A stretch of 64,000 nucleotides of DNA, taken from assembly GCF_016907365.1 (NCBI RefSeq), contig NZ_JAFBBV010000001.1, forward strand, positions 2,914,001 through 2,978,000, given 5' to 3'. Below are positions 26,246-34,379 of the stretch, in pieces. The translations under genes were made by a program, and so were the position numbers. The notes beneath the pieces were generated by a model. It was not told the DNA's origin. It did not search any database and worked only from the letters and a program-made list of their open reading frames with translations. The first letter of the stretch is position 1, and each line of letters starts with the position of its first letter. The stretch is from Oerskovia paurometabola. Its GTDB lineage: Bacteria; Actinomycetota; Actinomycetes; Actinomycetales; Cellulomonadaceae.

Positions 26246-27544
26246 TCAGCTGTTGAGGGTTTCCTCGATCTGCTGGTCGAGCTTCTCGGCGATCGCCTTG
26301 ACGTCGCCACCCTCGGCGATCTGGACGAACGCGTCCTGGAGGTAGCGCTTGGCCTCGACGTCAGCCCACTTCGGGGAGGCCGGGGTCAGCTCCGAGTTCT
26401 TGGCGGCAGCAGCGCCGGCCAGCGTGATCTCGTCCTGCGGGAGGAACTGCGCCTGCGATGCCTTCGCGGGGATGTTGCCCTTCTCCGCGAGGAACTTCTG
26501 GTAGCCGTCGCTCAGCATGATCTCGAGCGCGCTCAGCGCGAGCTCCTGGTTCTTCGACTTGGCCGCGATGGCCAGGTTCGAACCACCCGCGAAGACCTTG
26601 GCGGCCTCGCCGGCCGTCGCACCCGGGAGGGCGAAGGCGTGCAGGTCCGAACCGTAGGTCGTGGGGCAGCCGGGCGCCTTGGCGTCGTCCTCAGGCGTCT
26701 TGATGGCGCCCTGCAGCCAGGTCGGAGCGGACAGGTAGCCGATGTTGCCCTCGCAGAACGGAACCTGCTGGTCGGTCTCCTGGCCGTCCTTGGGAGCCTT
26801 CGAGGCCGTCGTCATGACCTCCTGCACCTGCTGAAGGCCCTTGATGCCGCCCTCGGACGAGAAGCCGGCCTCCCACTTACCGTCCTTCTGCTCGGCGATG
26901 AAGCCGCCGTTCTCCCAGACGTAGGGCAGAGCGTTGTACCAGTCCTGGCCGGGCCAGTAGATGCCCGAGCGCGTGTCCGTCGTCATGGCCTGGCCGTTCG
27001 CGACGTACTCGTCGAGCGTCGTCGGGACCTGCGTGCCGGTCTGGTCGACGACCTGCTGCGAGTAGAAGACCACGCGCGCACCCGAGTAGTACGGCGGGGC
27101 GTAGAACTTGCCGTCGTACGAACCGGCCTTGACGAAGCCCTGGAGCAGGTCGTCGCCGCCGAGCTCCTCGTACTGGTCCGTCAGGTCCGTGAAGAAGCCG
27201 GACGAGGTGAAGGCAGCGGCCTGCGTGTTGCCGACCTCGACGACGTCAGGGCTGTCCGAGCTCGCGAGCGAGGTCGTGAGCTTGTCGACCAGGCCGGTCC
27301 AGGACTGCTCCTCGATGGTGAGGGTCGAACCCTTGTTCTCGGCCTCGAACGTCGTCTTCAGGTACTCGCGCGCTTCCTTCGGCGTGTCCGTCGCGCCGAC
27401 GAGCCAGACGCGGATGTCGCCGGTCTTCGCGTCGCCGGACGCGGTCTCGCCGGAGCCGGAGTCGCCGGAGCCGCAAGCGGTCAGCGCAAGCGCAAGGGTG
27501 ATCGTCGAAGCCACCGTGGTGGCGACGAGGCGGTTCCTCTTCAC
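26246..27544 (-). CDS. Extracellular sugar-binding lipoprotein
   Basis: 432-residue CUT1 solute-binding protein. A signal peptide ends in the lipobox LTAC (Cys about residue 24), followed by a Gly/Ser linker. The mature part has IRVWLVGATDTPKEAREYLKT, VEVGNTQAAAFTSSGFF, LPYVWENGGFI and the GNIGYLSAPTW hinge region. GTG start at 27544 with RBS GAGAGGAAG. The protein is first in the operon with two permeases, a ROK kinase and nagB. An aminosugar such as N-acetylglucosamine or chitobiose is a reasonable ligand but is inferred. The promoter region holds TACTGC repeats. Confidence 0.92.
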   Translation of the reverse strand: MKRNRLVATTVASTITLALALTACGSGDSGSGETASGDAKTGDIRVWLVGATDTPKEAREYLKTTFEAENKGSTLTIEEQSWTGLVDKLTTSLASSDSPDVVEVGNTQAAAFTSSGFFTDLTDQYEELGGDDLLQGFVKAGSYDGKFYAPPYYSGARVVFYSQQVVDQTGTQVPTTLDEYVANGQAMTTDTRSGIYWPGQDWYNALPYVWENGGFIAEQKDGKWEAGFSSEGGIKGLQQVQEVMTTASKAPKDGQETDQQVPFCEGNIGYLSAPTWLQGAIKTPEDDAKAPGCPTTYGSDLHAFALPGATAGEAAKVFAGGSNLAIAAKSKNQELALSALEIMLSDGYQKFLAEKGNIPAKASQAQFLPQDEITLAGAAAAKNSELTPASPKWADVEAKRYLQDAFVQIAEGGDVKAIAEKLDQQIEETLNS

Positions 27545-27590
27545 TGGGGTACTTCCTCTCGGTAATTCGAAGTGGCGGCGTCGATGACAC

Positions 27591-27640
27591 CACCTGAGGT
27601 GAAACGGGAGGTACTGCGGTACTGCTACTGGGATTACTGC
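27591..27640 (-). promoter_or_regulatory. Upstream control region of the binding-protein operon
   Basis: TACTGC/TACTGG hexamers begin at 27612, 27620, 27626 and 27635 (GCAGTA in the sense direction). An 11-bp palindrome CACCTGAGGTG lies at 27591-27601. The region lies between the ROK repressor stop and the binding-protein start and has no other role I can see. It is a candidate repressor-binding site. Confidence 0.45.
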
Positions 27641-27678
27641 AGGACCGGTTCAGCCCGACGGGAGCTCACGAGCAGTGC

Positions 27679-28839
27679 TCACGAGACGCCCAGCTGGCCG
27701 GACAGGATGAGGACGGCGGCTCCGGCGAGGACGACGTCCTCGTCGAGAGAAGCCATCCGGAGCTCGAGGCCGGAGTTGATGGCCGGCATCGTTCGAGCGT
27801 TGATGGTGTCGATCGCTGCATCGCGCAGAGGACCGTCGAGCAGGTCCGCCGGACCGCTGATGAGGATCTCGCCGAGGTTGAGCGCTGACACAACAGGCGC
27901 CAGGGCGATGCCCAGGAGCCTGCCGACCGAGGCCAGGACGGCATCGGAAGATTCCTTGTCGAGCCCGTCCACCGCGCGGCGCAGAGCCGGCACAGAGAGG
28001 ATCGTCTCGAGGCACCCCGACCGCCCGCAGGCGCAGGGCAGACCGTCGTCGACGACGGTGACGTGGCCCAGCTCGCCCGCCGCGTCGGCAGCGCCGCGCA
28101 CCCGGGAACCGTCGAGCATGATTCCCGCGCCGACACCCTCGCCGACGGTGAGGACCATGAGGCCCGTGCCGTCCGCGCCGCCGAACGTGAACTCACCGAG
28201 GGCCGCGATGTTGGCGTCGTTGGCGACGTGCACGGGCAGGGCCAGGCTCTCGCTGAGCTGCTCTGCGAGCGGGACGTCGTACCACCGGCGGTTCGGCGCC
28301 TCGACGACGCGCCCCTCGCTGTCGACGACACCCGGCGACCCGATCCCGACCCCGAGCACCGGACGCGTCGCGACGGCGATGAGCCCCCGGCAGAAGCGCG
28401 TCAGGAGGTCCACGAGCTCTGTGCCGGCACGACCTTCGATCGGCAGGCTCTGCCGGACCACGAAGTCGCCCGTCAGGGACATGACGGCCCCACGCATGAG
28501 GGCGTCGTCGGTGAGGTCGACGGAGACGATCTGGTAGGCGCTCGTGCGCATCCCGATGAGGATGGCCGGCTTGCCCACCCGCTGCCCCGGACGGATCCCG
28601 AGCTCCTCGACGAGCCCCTCGGCGATGAGCACCGAGACGAGGTCCGAGATGGTGACCCTCGTCAGCGAGGTCGCTCGCGCAAGGTCTGCACGCGACGTCG
28701 GGCCCTCGTGGAAGAGGTGCTGGAGGACGAGCGAACGGTTGTGCGCGCGAGCGTGCTCGGGAAGCACCTTGGAGGTGGGCCTGAGACCTGTGCTCAGACC
28801 TCTCCGGGTGACTGCACTTCGCGTGACTGCCGTTGTCAT
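27679..28839 (-). CDS. ROK family transcriptional repressor
   Basis: 386 residues. Residues about 35-85 form a winged helix-turn-helix (NRSLVLQHLFHEGPTSRADLA, then LTRVTISDLVSVLIAEGLVEE). The rest is a ROK sugar-kinase-like domain with GVGIGSPGVVD, the ANDANIAALGEF region and CACGRSGCLET zinc site. The N-terminal kinase loop DxGGTK is not present (IVSVDLTDDALM instead), so it senses rather than phosphorylates. It is co-directional with, and directly upstream of, the sugar-uptake operon. A TTAGTA-N9-TACTAA dyad at its own start suggests autoregulation. Confidence 0.92.
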   Translation of the reverse strand: MTTAVTRSAVTRRGLSTGLRPTSKVLPEHARAHNRSLVLQHLFHEGPTSRADLARATSLTRVTISDLVSVLIAEGLVEELGIRPGQRVGKPAILIGMRTSAYQIVSVDLTDDALMRGAVMSLTGDFVVRQSLPIEGRAGTELVDLLTRFCRGLIAVATRPVLGVGIGSPGVVDSEGRVVEAPNRRWYDVPLAEQLSESLALPVHVANDANIAALGEFTFGGADGTGLMVLTVGEGVGAGIMLDGSRVRGAADAAGELGHVTVVDDGLPCACGRSGCLETILSVPALRRAVDGLDKESSDAVLASVGRLLGIALAPVVSALNLGEILISGPADLLDGPLRDAAIDTINARTMPAINSGLELRMASLDEDVVLAGAAVLILSGQLGVS

Positions 28840-28844
28840 GTTTG

Positions 28845-28876
28845 TTAGTAGACCTCCTTTACTAAGCGCGTGTCAA
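28845..28876 (-). promoter_or_regulatory. Promoter and operator of the ROK repressor gene
   Basis: The perfect dyad TTAGTA (28845-28850)/TACTAA (28860-28865) has a 9-nt spacer. TTGACA (28876-28871) and TCTACT (28852-28847) form a promoter with an 18-nt spacer; TCTACT ends 7 nt before the ATG, so the mRNA is probably leaderless. The dyad overlaps the -10 box. Confidence 0.7.
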
Positions 28877-29013
28877 CCCGCTCGGGCCGCCGAGACCAAA
28901 CCGTTGTACTTCGTTCGGGCTGCTGCGCATCCCGGCCGGGAGCGCCCGAGGTCAGACCACTCGGTAGCCGCGGGATCGTACCGTTCCGGCCGTGCGCGGA
29001 CGACCCGAGCGAC

Positions 29014-29991
29014 TCAGTGCGCGATCCAGCCACGCGCTCCTTCGAAGGTCACGGAGCGGCTCGCGACGACCGACGCCTCCCGCAGCGCTCCTTCCCACGA
29101 CCGCCCGCGGGACACCTCTGCGGCGAACGCACCGTGCAGGACGTCGCCGGCTCCCAGCGTGTCCACGACGACCCCCGCCGCCGGTACGGGGAGCTCGGAG
29201 CGACGGCCGTCGTCGAGCACCTCGAGCGGCTCGCCGCCGCGTGAGCGGGCGACGAACGCCGGACCGAGAGCCGCCACGTCCTCGAGCACGTGCTCGACCT
29301 GACCTCCGGGCACCCTGAAGTCCTGCGAGAGCACCACCGCGTCGCACAGCCGGACGAGCTCGGCGGTGCCGTCCTTCCACGAGCCGCCATCGAGCACGAC
29401 GAGGACGCCCAGCTCGCGAGCCCGCTCTGCGAGCGCTCGGGCGAGCCGAGGATGATGGCCGTCGAGGAGCAGCACGTCACGCCCGCCGTCCGACGGACGG
29501 CGGGTCGAGCCGGTCGCGCCGCTCGCCCCCTCGCCGATAGCGCTGACCGACACCGACCCGACGGTGGCGACGGAGCGCGCCCCGTCGAACGCACGACCCA
29601 CCGCGCCCGCGTCGCCGGAGGCCGCGGGTCGGTCCGTCGCGTTCGTGCTCACGACCGCACGTTCGCCCGTCCCACCGGTCACCAGGACGGTGGACACCGC
29701 GGGCCCCCTCACCACCGCATCCGCTGCACCGGCCGCACCCACGGTCACGTCGACCAGGTCGACCCCGGTGGCGAGCACCTCGGCGCGCACGACCTCGGCG
29801 AGAGCCCCTGCGCCGATCGCCGTGACGAGCCGCACGGGCACCCCGAGGGCTGCAGCCGTCGCGGCCGCGTTCGCGGCCGGCCCTCCGAAGGTCGCGCGCT
29901 GCGACGTCGCGACGACCTTCTGGTCCGGCCCTGGCATCTCGTGGATCACCTGGGTGATGTCGAACGTCGTGAGCCCGCAGCAGATCAGCAC
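29014..29991 (-). CDS. PfkB family carbohydrate kinase
   Basis: 325-residue ribokinase-fold kinase. The N-terminus is LICCGLTTFDIT and the substrate motif is ATFGGPAANAAATAAALG (about residues 33-50). The C-terminal PfkB signature VVVDTLGAGDVLHGAFAAEV contains the catalytic Asp. An Arg/Gly/Ser-rich insert lies at about residues 145-165. The GTG start at 29991 follows GAGGATGAGG. It lies 175 bp upstream of the ROK repressor on the same strand, so it may belong to the sugar regulon. Its sugar is not identifiable. Confidence 0.85.
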   Translation of the reverse strand: MLICCGLTTFDITQVIHEMPGPDQKVVATSQRATFGGPAANAAATAAALGVPVRLVTAIGAGALAEVVRAEVLATGVDLVDVTVGAAGAADAVVRGPAVSTVLVTGGTGERAVVSTNATDRPAASGDAGAVGRAFDGARSVATVGSVSVSAIGEGASGATGSTRRPSDGGRDVLLLDGHHPRLARALAERARELGVLVVLDGGSWKDGTAELVRLCDAVVLSQDFRVPGGQVEHVLEDVAALGPAFVARSRGGEPLEVLDDGRRSELPVPAAGVVVDTLGAGDVLHGAFAAEVSRGRSWEGALREASVVASRSVTFEGARGWIAH

Positions 29992-30049
29992 ACCTCATCC
30001 TCGCGCACGCGACGGGGAATATCCGCCTGCTCCATACGTTTGCATTGAC

Positions 30050-31096
30050 ATGCGACTTGGCTTCTACACCTTCGGCGACAACGCCCCCGACCCGACCACC
30101 GGCGAGCAGATGCCGGTCTCCCAGCGTCTGCGCGACGTGCTGGAGCGGATCCGCCTCGCGGACGAGGTCGGGCTCGACTACGCCGGCATCGGCGAGCACC
30201 ACCGTCCCGACTACGCGATCTCCTCCCCCTCGACGATGATCGCCGCGGCGCTCGCCCAGACGGAGCGGATCACGGTCGGGAGCGCCGTCACCATCCTCTC
30301 GACCGAGGATCCGGTGCGCGTGTACCAGCAGTTCGCGACGATGGACCAGTACTCGGGAGGCCGCGTGGAGCTGCTCGCCGGGCGCGGTTCGTTCATCGAG
30401 TCGTACCCGCTCTTCGGGGCCGACCTCGACGACTACGACGCGCTCTACGACGAGAAGATCGTGCTCCTGCGCCTGCTCGACGAGGGCAAGCCCGTGACAT
30501 GGTCGGGCAAGTTCCGACCGCCGCTCGAGGATGCGCTGATCCTGCCCCGACCGTTCGACAAGCCCGGGCGCGGCGAGCACCTCGACATCGCCATCGCCAC
30601 CGGCGGCAACCCGCAGTCCTCGGTGCGCGCAGGCGTCCTGGGCCTGCCCGTCAACTACGCCATCATCGGCGGCAAGCCCGCGCAGTTCGCCCCGCTGGTC
30701 GACCTGTACCGCCGTGCCGCGACCCAGTCCGGGCACGACGCCGCCGCGCTCGAGGTGTCGGTGTCGACCATGGGGTTCCTCGCGGACGACGGCAAGCAGG
30801 CCCGGGACTTCTTCTATCCCTACTACCTGCAGAACATGAAGAAGATCTCGGCGGAGCGCGGGTTCCCCATGCCGAGCCGTGTCTCGTACGAGGCGACGGC
30901 CGCACGCGGAGGCGCCTACTTCATCGGCGCGCCCGAGGAGGTCGCGGAGCGCATCGTCGAGCTGCACGGCGCGCTCGGCCACGACCGCCAGATCTTCCAG
31001 ATGGACCTGTCGGGCGTCCCCCAGAAGGAGTCGCTGCGCGCGATCGAGCTGCTGGGCACCGAGGTGGCGCCCCGCGTCCGAGAGGCGCTCGGCTAG
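30050..31096 (+). CDS. LLM-class (luciferase-like) flavin-dependent oxidoreductase
   Basis: 348-residue TIM-barrel oxidoreductase of the bacterial luciferase-like superfamily. The N-terminus MRLGFYTFGDNAPDP is typical. Conserved elements include ADEVGLDYAGIGEHHRPDYA, ITVGSAVTILSTEDPVRVYQQ, GRVELLAGRGSFIES and a late GAPEEVAERIVE. The ATG at 30050 has no ribosome-binding site; TACGTT lies 9 nt upstream. Divergent from the PfkB gene. Substrate is unknown. Confidence 0.9.
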   Translation: MRLGFYTFGDNAPDPTTGEQMPVSQRLRDVLERIRLADEVGLDYAGIGEHHRPDYAISSPSTMIAAALAQTERITVGSAVTILSTEDPVRVYQQFATMDQYSGGRVELLAGRGSFIESYPLFGADLDDYDALYDEKIVLLRLLDEGKPVTWSGKFRPPLEDALILPRPFDKPGRGEHLDIAIATGGNPQSSVRAGVLGLPVNYAIIGGKPAQFAPLVDLYRRAATQSGHDAAALEVSVSTMGFLADDGKQARDFFYPYYLQNMKKISAERGFPMPSRVSYEATAARGGAYFIGAPEEVAERIVELHGALGHDRQIFQMDLSGVPQKESLRAIELLGTEVAPRVREALG

Positions 31097-31140
31097 GCTC
31101 CGGCCCCCCCTCACGGACCCCGGGTGGAAGCGTTCTCGCA

Positions 31141-31170
31141 GGTCGAGGGGCTGGGAAGGGCCCCTCGACC
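31141..31170 (+). terminator. Terminator after the LLM oxidoreductase gene
   Basis: GGTCGAGGGGC at 31141-31151 pairs perfectly with 31160-31170; the stem starts 44 bp after the stop codon. Confidence 0.7.
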
Positions 31171-31273
31171 GACGCCCCGTCGCGGCACGGCCACGTGTAT
31201 CGGTGCGATGTCGGGGAGTTCACAAGACGGTCACGATCCGCCCGAAACACCGCCCTCCGGGCGACCCCCCACC

Positions 31274-31279
31274 TAGGGT
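31274..31279 (+). promoter_or_regulatory. Leaderless-type -10 box of the DUF4349 gene
   Basis: TAGGGT ends 6 nt before the ATG at 31286. Confidence 0.5.
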
Positions 31280-31285
31280 CGTCGC

Positions 31286-32275
31286 ATGCGCACCTCGCCC
31301 CGCACGCCGTCGGTCGTCACGATCGCTCTCCTCGGCAGTCTTCTGCTCGCGGGGTGCTCCGCCACGGACCGCGGCACCGACGCGTCGGACGCCGCGGGGG
31401 CCGCGGGGGCCGTCAGCCAGCAGAGCGTCGCAGACGACGGAGCCGACGGAGCCGACGGTGGGTCCGGCCTCCAGGTAGGGGCGTCGGTCCCCGACGAGGA
31501 CCGCGAGGTCATCACCACGGGCGACCTCACGGTCGTCGCGGGAGACCCGCGAGCGGCGGTCCAGGCCATCAGCGAGCTCGTCGAGACCGCCGGCGGCCGG
31601 GTGGAGAGTCGCGCCGAGCACGTCGGGGACGACGGCGAGGCCTTCGGCAGCCTCACGGTCCGCGTCCCCGCGGAGAAGGTCACGGCCACCGTCGAGGCCC
31701 TGGACGGGATCGGCGAGGTCCAGGACGTCTCCCTCGACGCCCAGGACGTCACCGCGACCGCGATCGACCTGGACGCGCGCATCCAGGCGCTCAGCACCTC
31801 GGTCGCCCGCCTCCAGGCGCTCATGGCCGAGGCCGCCACGACCGCGGACCTGCTGGCGGCGGAGAAGGAGCTCACGGCACGGCAGGCGGAGCTCGAGAGC
31901 CTCCAGTCCCAACGTGCGTCGATCACCGACCGGGTCGACATGTCGACCCTCACCGTCCAGGTCCTCTCGCAGGCTCCCGAGGTGACGATCCGTCCCGCGG
32001 GCTTCCTCGGGGGCCTCTCGGCCGGTTGGGGTGCGCTGCTCGTCGCGCTCAACGCGCTCGTCGTCGCCGTCGGCGCGCTGCTTCCCTGGCTCGTGGTCGC
32101 CGCGCTCGTGCTGCTGGTCGTCCGCGCGATCGTGAGGGCCTTGAGGAACCGGCGCCCGGGCACCGCCCCTCGCGGCGGGCACGACGGCCCCGAGTCCCCC
32201 GGCGACGACGGCGGCGGCGGAGACGCTCCCCACCAGGACGCCCGTCTCGTCGGATCCGGTGGTCGCCGTGGATGA
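31286..32275 (+). CDS. DUF4349 lipoprotein with C-terminal membrane anchor
   Basis: 329 residues. The signal peptide has lipobox LLAGC (Cys24). An Ala/Gly/Asp-rich stalk follows, then the DUF4349 region (REVITTGDLTVVAGDPRAA). Next come LTVRVPAEKVTATVEAL and a coiled coil, about residues 165-215 (ALSTSVARLQALMAEAA...). Near residues 245-285 a hydrophobic hairpin with a break (WGALLVALNALVVAVGALLP and beyond) anchors the C-terminus, and the tail is Gly/Asp/His-rich. It probably spans the envelope. Function is unknown. The small gene at 32259 overlaps its end. Confidence 0.82.
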   Translation: MRTSPRTPSVVTIALLGSLLLAGCSATDRGTDASDAAGAAGAVSQQSVADDGADGADGGSGLQVGASVPDEDREVITTGDLTVVAGDPRAAVQAISELVETAGGRVESRAEHVGDDGEAFGSLTVRVPAEKVTATVEALDGIGEVQDVSLDAQDVTATAIDLDARIQALSTSVARLQALMAEAATTADLLAAEKELTARQAELESLQSQRASITDRVDMSTLTVQVLSQAPEVTIRPAGFLGGLSAGWGALLVALNALVVAVGALLPWLVVAALVLLVVRAIVRALRNRRPGTAPRGGHDGPESPGDDGGGGDAPHQDARLVGSGGRRG

Positions 32276-32645
32276 GCTTGCAGCGGTCGAGGGGCGCGAG
32301 CAGCGACTGGAGACGTATCGGCGTCGCGTCGGGAGGGTGTACGACGGGGCCGCTCCGATCGGTCACCTCGTGACCAGAGTCTGCACGCACTGGGAGACCG
32401 TGGGCCCGCAGTCCTTCCCGACCTACGTCAACCCCGAGGAACGCCTGCAGTGGCGCGTCCACTTCGACGACGCCGACCGCGGGGACGCCTTCAGCGACGA
32501 CCGCGACCGGTACGTCACCGACCTCCTGGGCCGCGAGATCGACGCCTGGGAGGCGGGGCGCCTCGAGCTCGGCGACCTGGTCCTGCGCATCGAGTGGCTC
32601 GACGGCGACGACGGAGCCGCGGCCTGGCGGGCGAACGGCTGGTAG
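32259..32645 (+). CDS. Hypothetical protein
   Basis: 128 residues, soluble, acidic, no recognised domain. Visible features are THWETVGPQSFPTYVNPEER, VHFDDADRGDAFSDDRDRYV and a WLDGDDGAAAW ending. The start is uncertain: GTG at 32259 overlaps the upstream gene by 17 nt, and GTG at 32268 is equally possible. Neither has a clear ribosome site. The ORF is followed immediately by a strong hairpin, which supports it as a real gene. Confidence 0.55.
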   Translation: MVAVDELAAVEGREQRLETYRRRVGRVYDGAAPIGHLVTRVCTHWETVGPQSFPTYVNPEERLQWRVHFDDADRGDAFSDDRDRYVTDLLGREIDAWEAGRLELGDLVLRIEWLDGDDGAAAWRANGW

Positions 32646-32678
32646 CGGTTGCCGGCCCCCGTGAACGGCAGAGACAGA

Positions 32679-32718
32679 CACGACGAAGGGCCGCCCCGTG
32701 GGGCGGCCCTTCGTCGTG
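32679..32718. terminator. Bidirectional terminator between the hypothetical gene and ssrA
   Basis: Perfect 19-bp stem (32679-32697 with 32700-32718) and minimal loop, between the plus-strand hypothetical gene and the 3' end of ssrA on the minus strand. Confidence 0.9.
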
Positions 32719-32751
32719 ACAACTGGGGTGATACGCCGCCCGAGGGCGACA

Positions 32752-33120
32752 TGGTGGAGGTGCGGGGAATCGAACCCCGGTCCGGTGGCGCAAATCCAGG
32801 ACTTCTCCGGGCGCAGTCTGCTGTTGATTTTCTCGGCCCCAGCACTCACGCAGACAAGGTGCTGACGGGCTCAGTCATCTAAGAGTCCCTACGCCGCCGG
32901 TGACGAACGTCGTAAGCAGTGGCTCTCTAGCTGACGCCAGGGACCGGGGCGAGAGCAACCCCGGGCTGACGGACTTCGAAGGCTCGCTCAGGCGGCGAGT
33001 GCGAAGTCGGTGCGCTTGGAATCGGCACCTATTGGTTTGCAGACGTCGTTTACGAGATAAGTCTGCATCCTCGGCCCGCTTCTCCTCGAAGCACGACCAC
33101 CGTCGAAACCGATCACCCCC
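32752..33120 (-). ncRNA. ssrA: Transfer-messenger RNA (tmRNA)
   Basis: Rescues stalled ribosomes together with SmpB. The mature 5' end GGGGGTG (33120-33114) pairs with CACCTCC before the encoded 3' CCA (32754-32752), forming the acceptor stem. The 3' part has the T-arm GGTTCGATTCC. The 5' part has GATCGGTTTCGACGG. The tag reading frame runs from 33026 to 32988 and encodes ADSKRTDFALAA followed by TGA, preceded by AATAGGT. Total length of about 369 nt is normal, one-piece form. A TAGGCT at 33210-33205 may be its -10 box, which would leave a 5' leader removed by RNase P. Confidence 0.96.
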
Positions 33121-33249
33121 TGTGCAGTTGTCAATCACCGACCGAGTCCCGCCCCGTCCGGCCGCCGTGGCGACCGTCCGGTTCGACACCGGGTCAGTGG
33201 TACCAGCCTACGGGATCAACACCACCGCGGGCGAACGTATTTCCAGGCG

Positions 33250-33663
33250 CTACTTCTTACGGCTCAGGGCGTCGACGAGGAGCCCGCCCGCGATGCCCAG
33301 GAGGAAGACGTCCTTGGCGAGACCGATCCCCTGAGGGGTGGGCCGGATACCGTCCTGCTCGGTCATCCCGGGCGTCTTGAGGTACATCGAGACGAGCCCC
33401 GCGGAGAAGGCCCCGAGCCCGAGCGCGACCACGCCGGTCGGCACGAACGGGACGAGAAGTGCCGTGCCCAGCGCGATCTCGGTCGTGGACAACGCCTTGG
33501 TGAACTGCACGGGGTCCTGGTCCTCGAGGAACGGGAACGTCCCCGCGGCCATGCCGTGGATCCCCTGCGCGGTGGCCTCGTCCGCGCCGCGCTTCGTGAG
33601 TCCGGAGTTGAGGATGAAAGCGCCTGCTGCGACGCGAGGGATGTACTGACGGAGCTTGACCAC
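33250..33663 (-). CDS. DoxX-like membrane protein
   Basis: 137 residues with about four hydrophobic segments. The N-terminus is LRQYIPRVAAGAFILNSGLTK; FTKALSTTEIALGTALLVPFVP and GLGAFSAGLVSMYLKTPG follow, with GLAKDVFLLGIAGGLLVDAL at the end. This is the DoxX/DoxD-like four-helix layout. GTG at 33663 has RBS GAGGAGG. It lies between ssrA and smpB on the same strand, 134 bp after smpB. Exact function is unknown. Confidence 0.75.
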   Translation of the reverse strand: MVKLRQYIPRVAAGAFILNSGLTKRGADEATAQGIHGMAAGTFPFLEDQDPVQFTKALSTTEIALGTALLVPFVPTGVVALGLGAFSAGLVSMYLKTPGMTEQDGIRPTPQGIGLAKDVFLLGIAGGLLVDALSRKK

Positions 33664-33797
33664 GGGGCCTCCTCGGCAAGGTGACGACGACTACCCTGCG
33701 ACGCTACGTCGTCGGGCAGCCGGATGCACGTCCACCGGCCGGGCGCGCCGTCCGACGGCGCGAGGAGGACGACGACGTCGCCCACCTCGCGCACTCG

Positions 33798-34268
33798 TCA
33801 CCGGTTCTGCCGGTGGCGCATGGCGCGCTGCGCCTCACGGTTGTCCTGCTGCTCGCGCAGAGCCTGACGCTTGTCGTACTCGCGCTTGCCCTGCGCGAGA
33901 GCGATCTCGACCTTCGCGCGGCCGTCGAGGAAGTAGAGCGAGAGCGGCACGATCGTGTACCCCTTCTCGCGCGACTTCGCCTCGAGCCGCAGGATCTCGT
34001 CCTTGTGCAGCAGCAGCTTGCGCTTGCGCCGGGGAGCGTGGTTGTTCCACGTCCCCTGCGAGTACTCCTGGATGTGCACGTTCTCGAGCCAGGCCTCACC
34101 GCCGTCGACGGCCACGTAGCCGTCGAGCAGCGACGCTCGCCCCTGACGCAACGCCTTGACCTCGGTGCCGCTCAGGACGAGCCCGGCCTCGAACACGTCG
34201 ACGATCAGATAGTCATGGCGGGCCTTGCGGTTGCTGGCGATGATCTTGCGGCCAGTCTCCTTCGCCAT
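33798..34268 (-). CDS. smpB: SsrA-binding protein SmpB
   Basis: Binds tmRNA and delivers it to stalled ribosomes. The 156-residue protein has the family start region [22 protein letters not shown], then [16 protein letters not shown] and [24 protein letters not shown]. The ending is basic ([19 protein letters not shown]), the helical tail that enters the mRNA channel. The matching ssrA gene lies 0.7 kb downstream, with the DoxX gene between. Confidence 0.98.
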   Translation of the reverse strand: MAKETGRKIIASNRKARHDYLIVDVFEAGLVLSGTEVKALRQGRASLLDGYVAVDGGEAWLENVHIQEYSQGTWNNHAPRRKRKLLLHKDEILRLEAKSREKGYTIVPLSLYFLDGRAKVEIALAQGKREYDKRQALREQQDNREAQRAMRHRQNR

Positions 34269-34379
34269 GAGGGCATCATCCGATCTGCTCGAGCTCGTGG
34301 TGCGCCCAGGACGGACCCACCCGCACCGTGCGGCGCGACGTCCCAGGTTACGCGAGTTCGACGCGCGACCAGTAGGTGA

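Noticed and set aside
32646..32760. Genomic island integrated at the 3' end of ssrA
   Set aside because: A hairpin and an ordinary small gene follow the CCA end. No integrase, direct repeat of the ssrA end or change in composition is visible.
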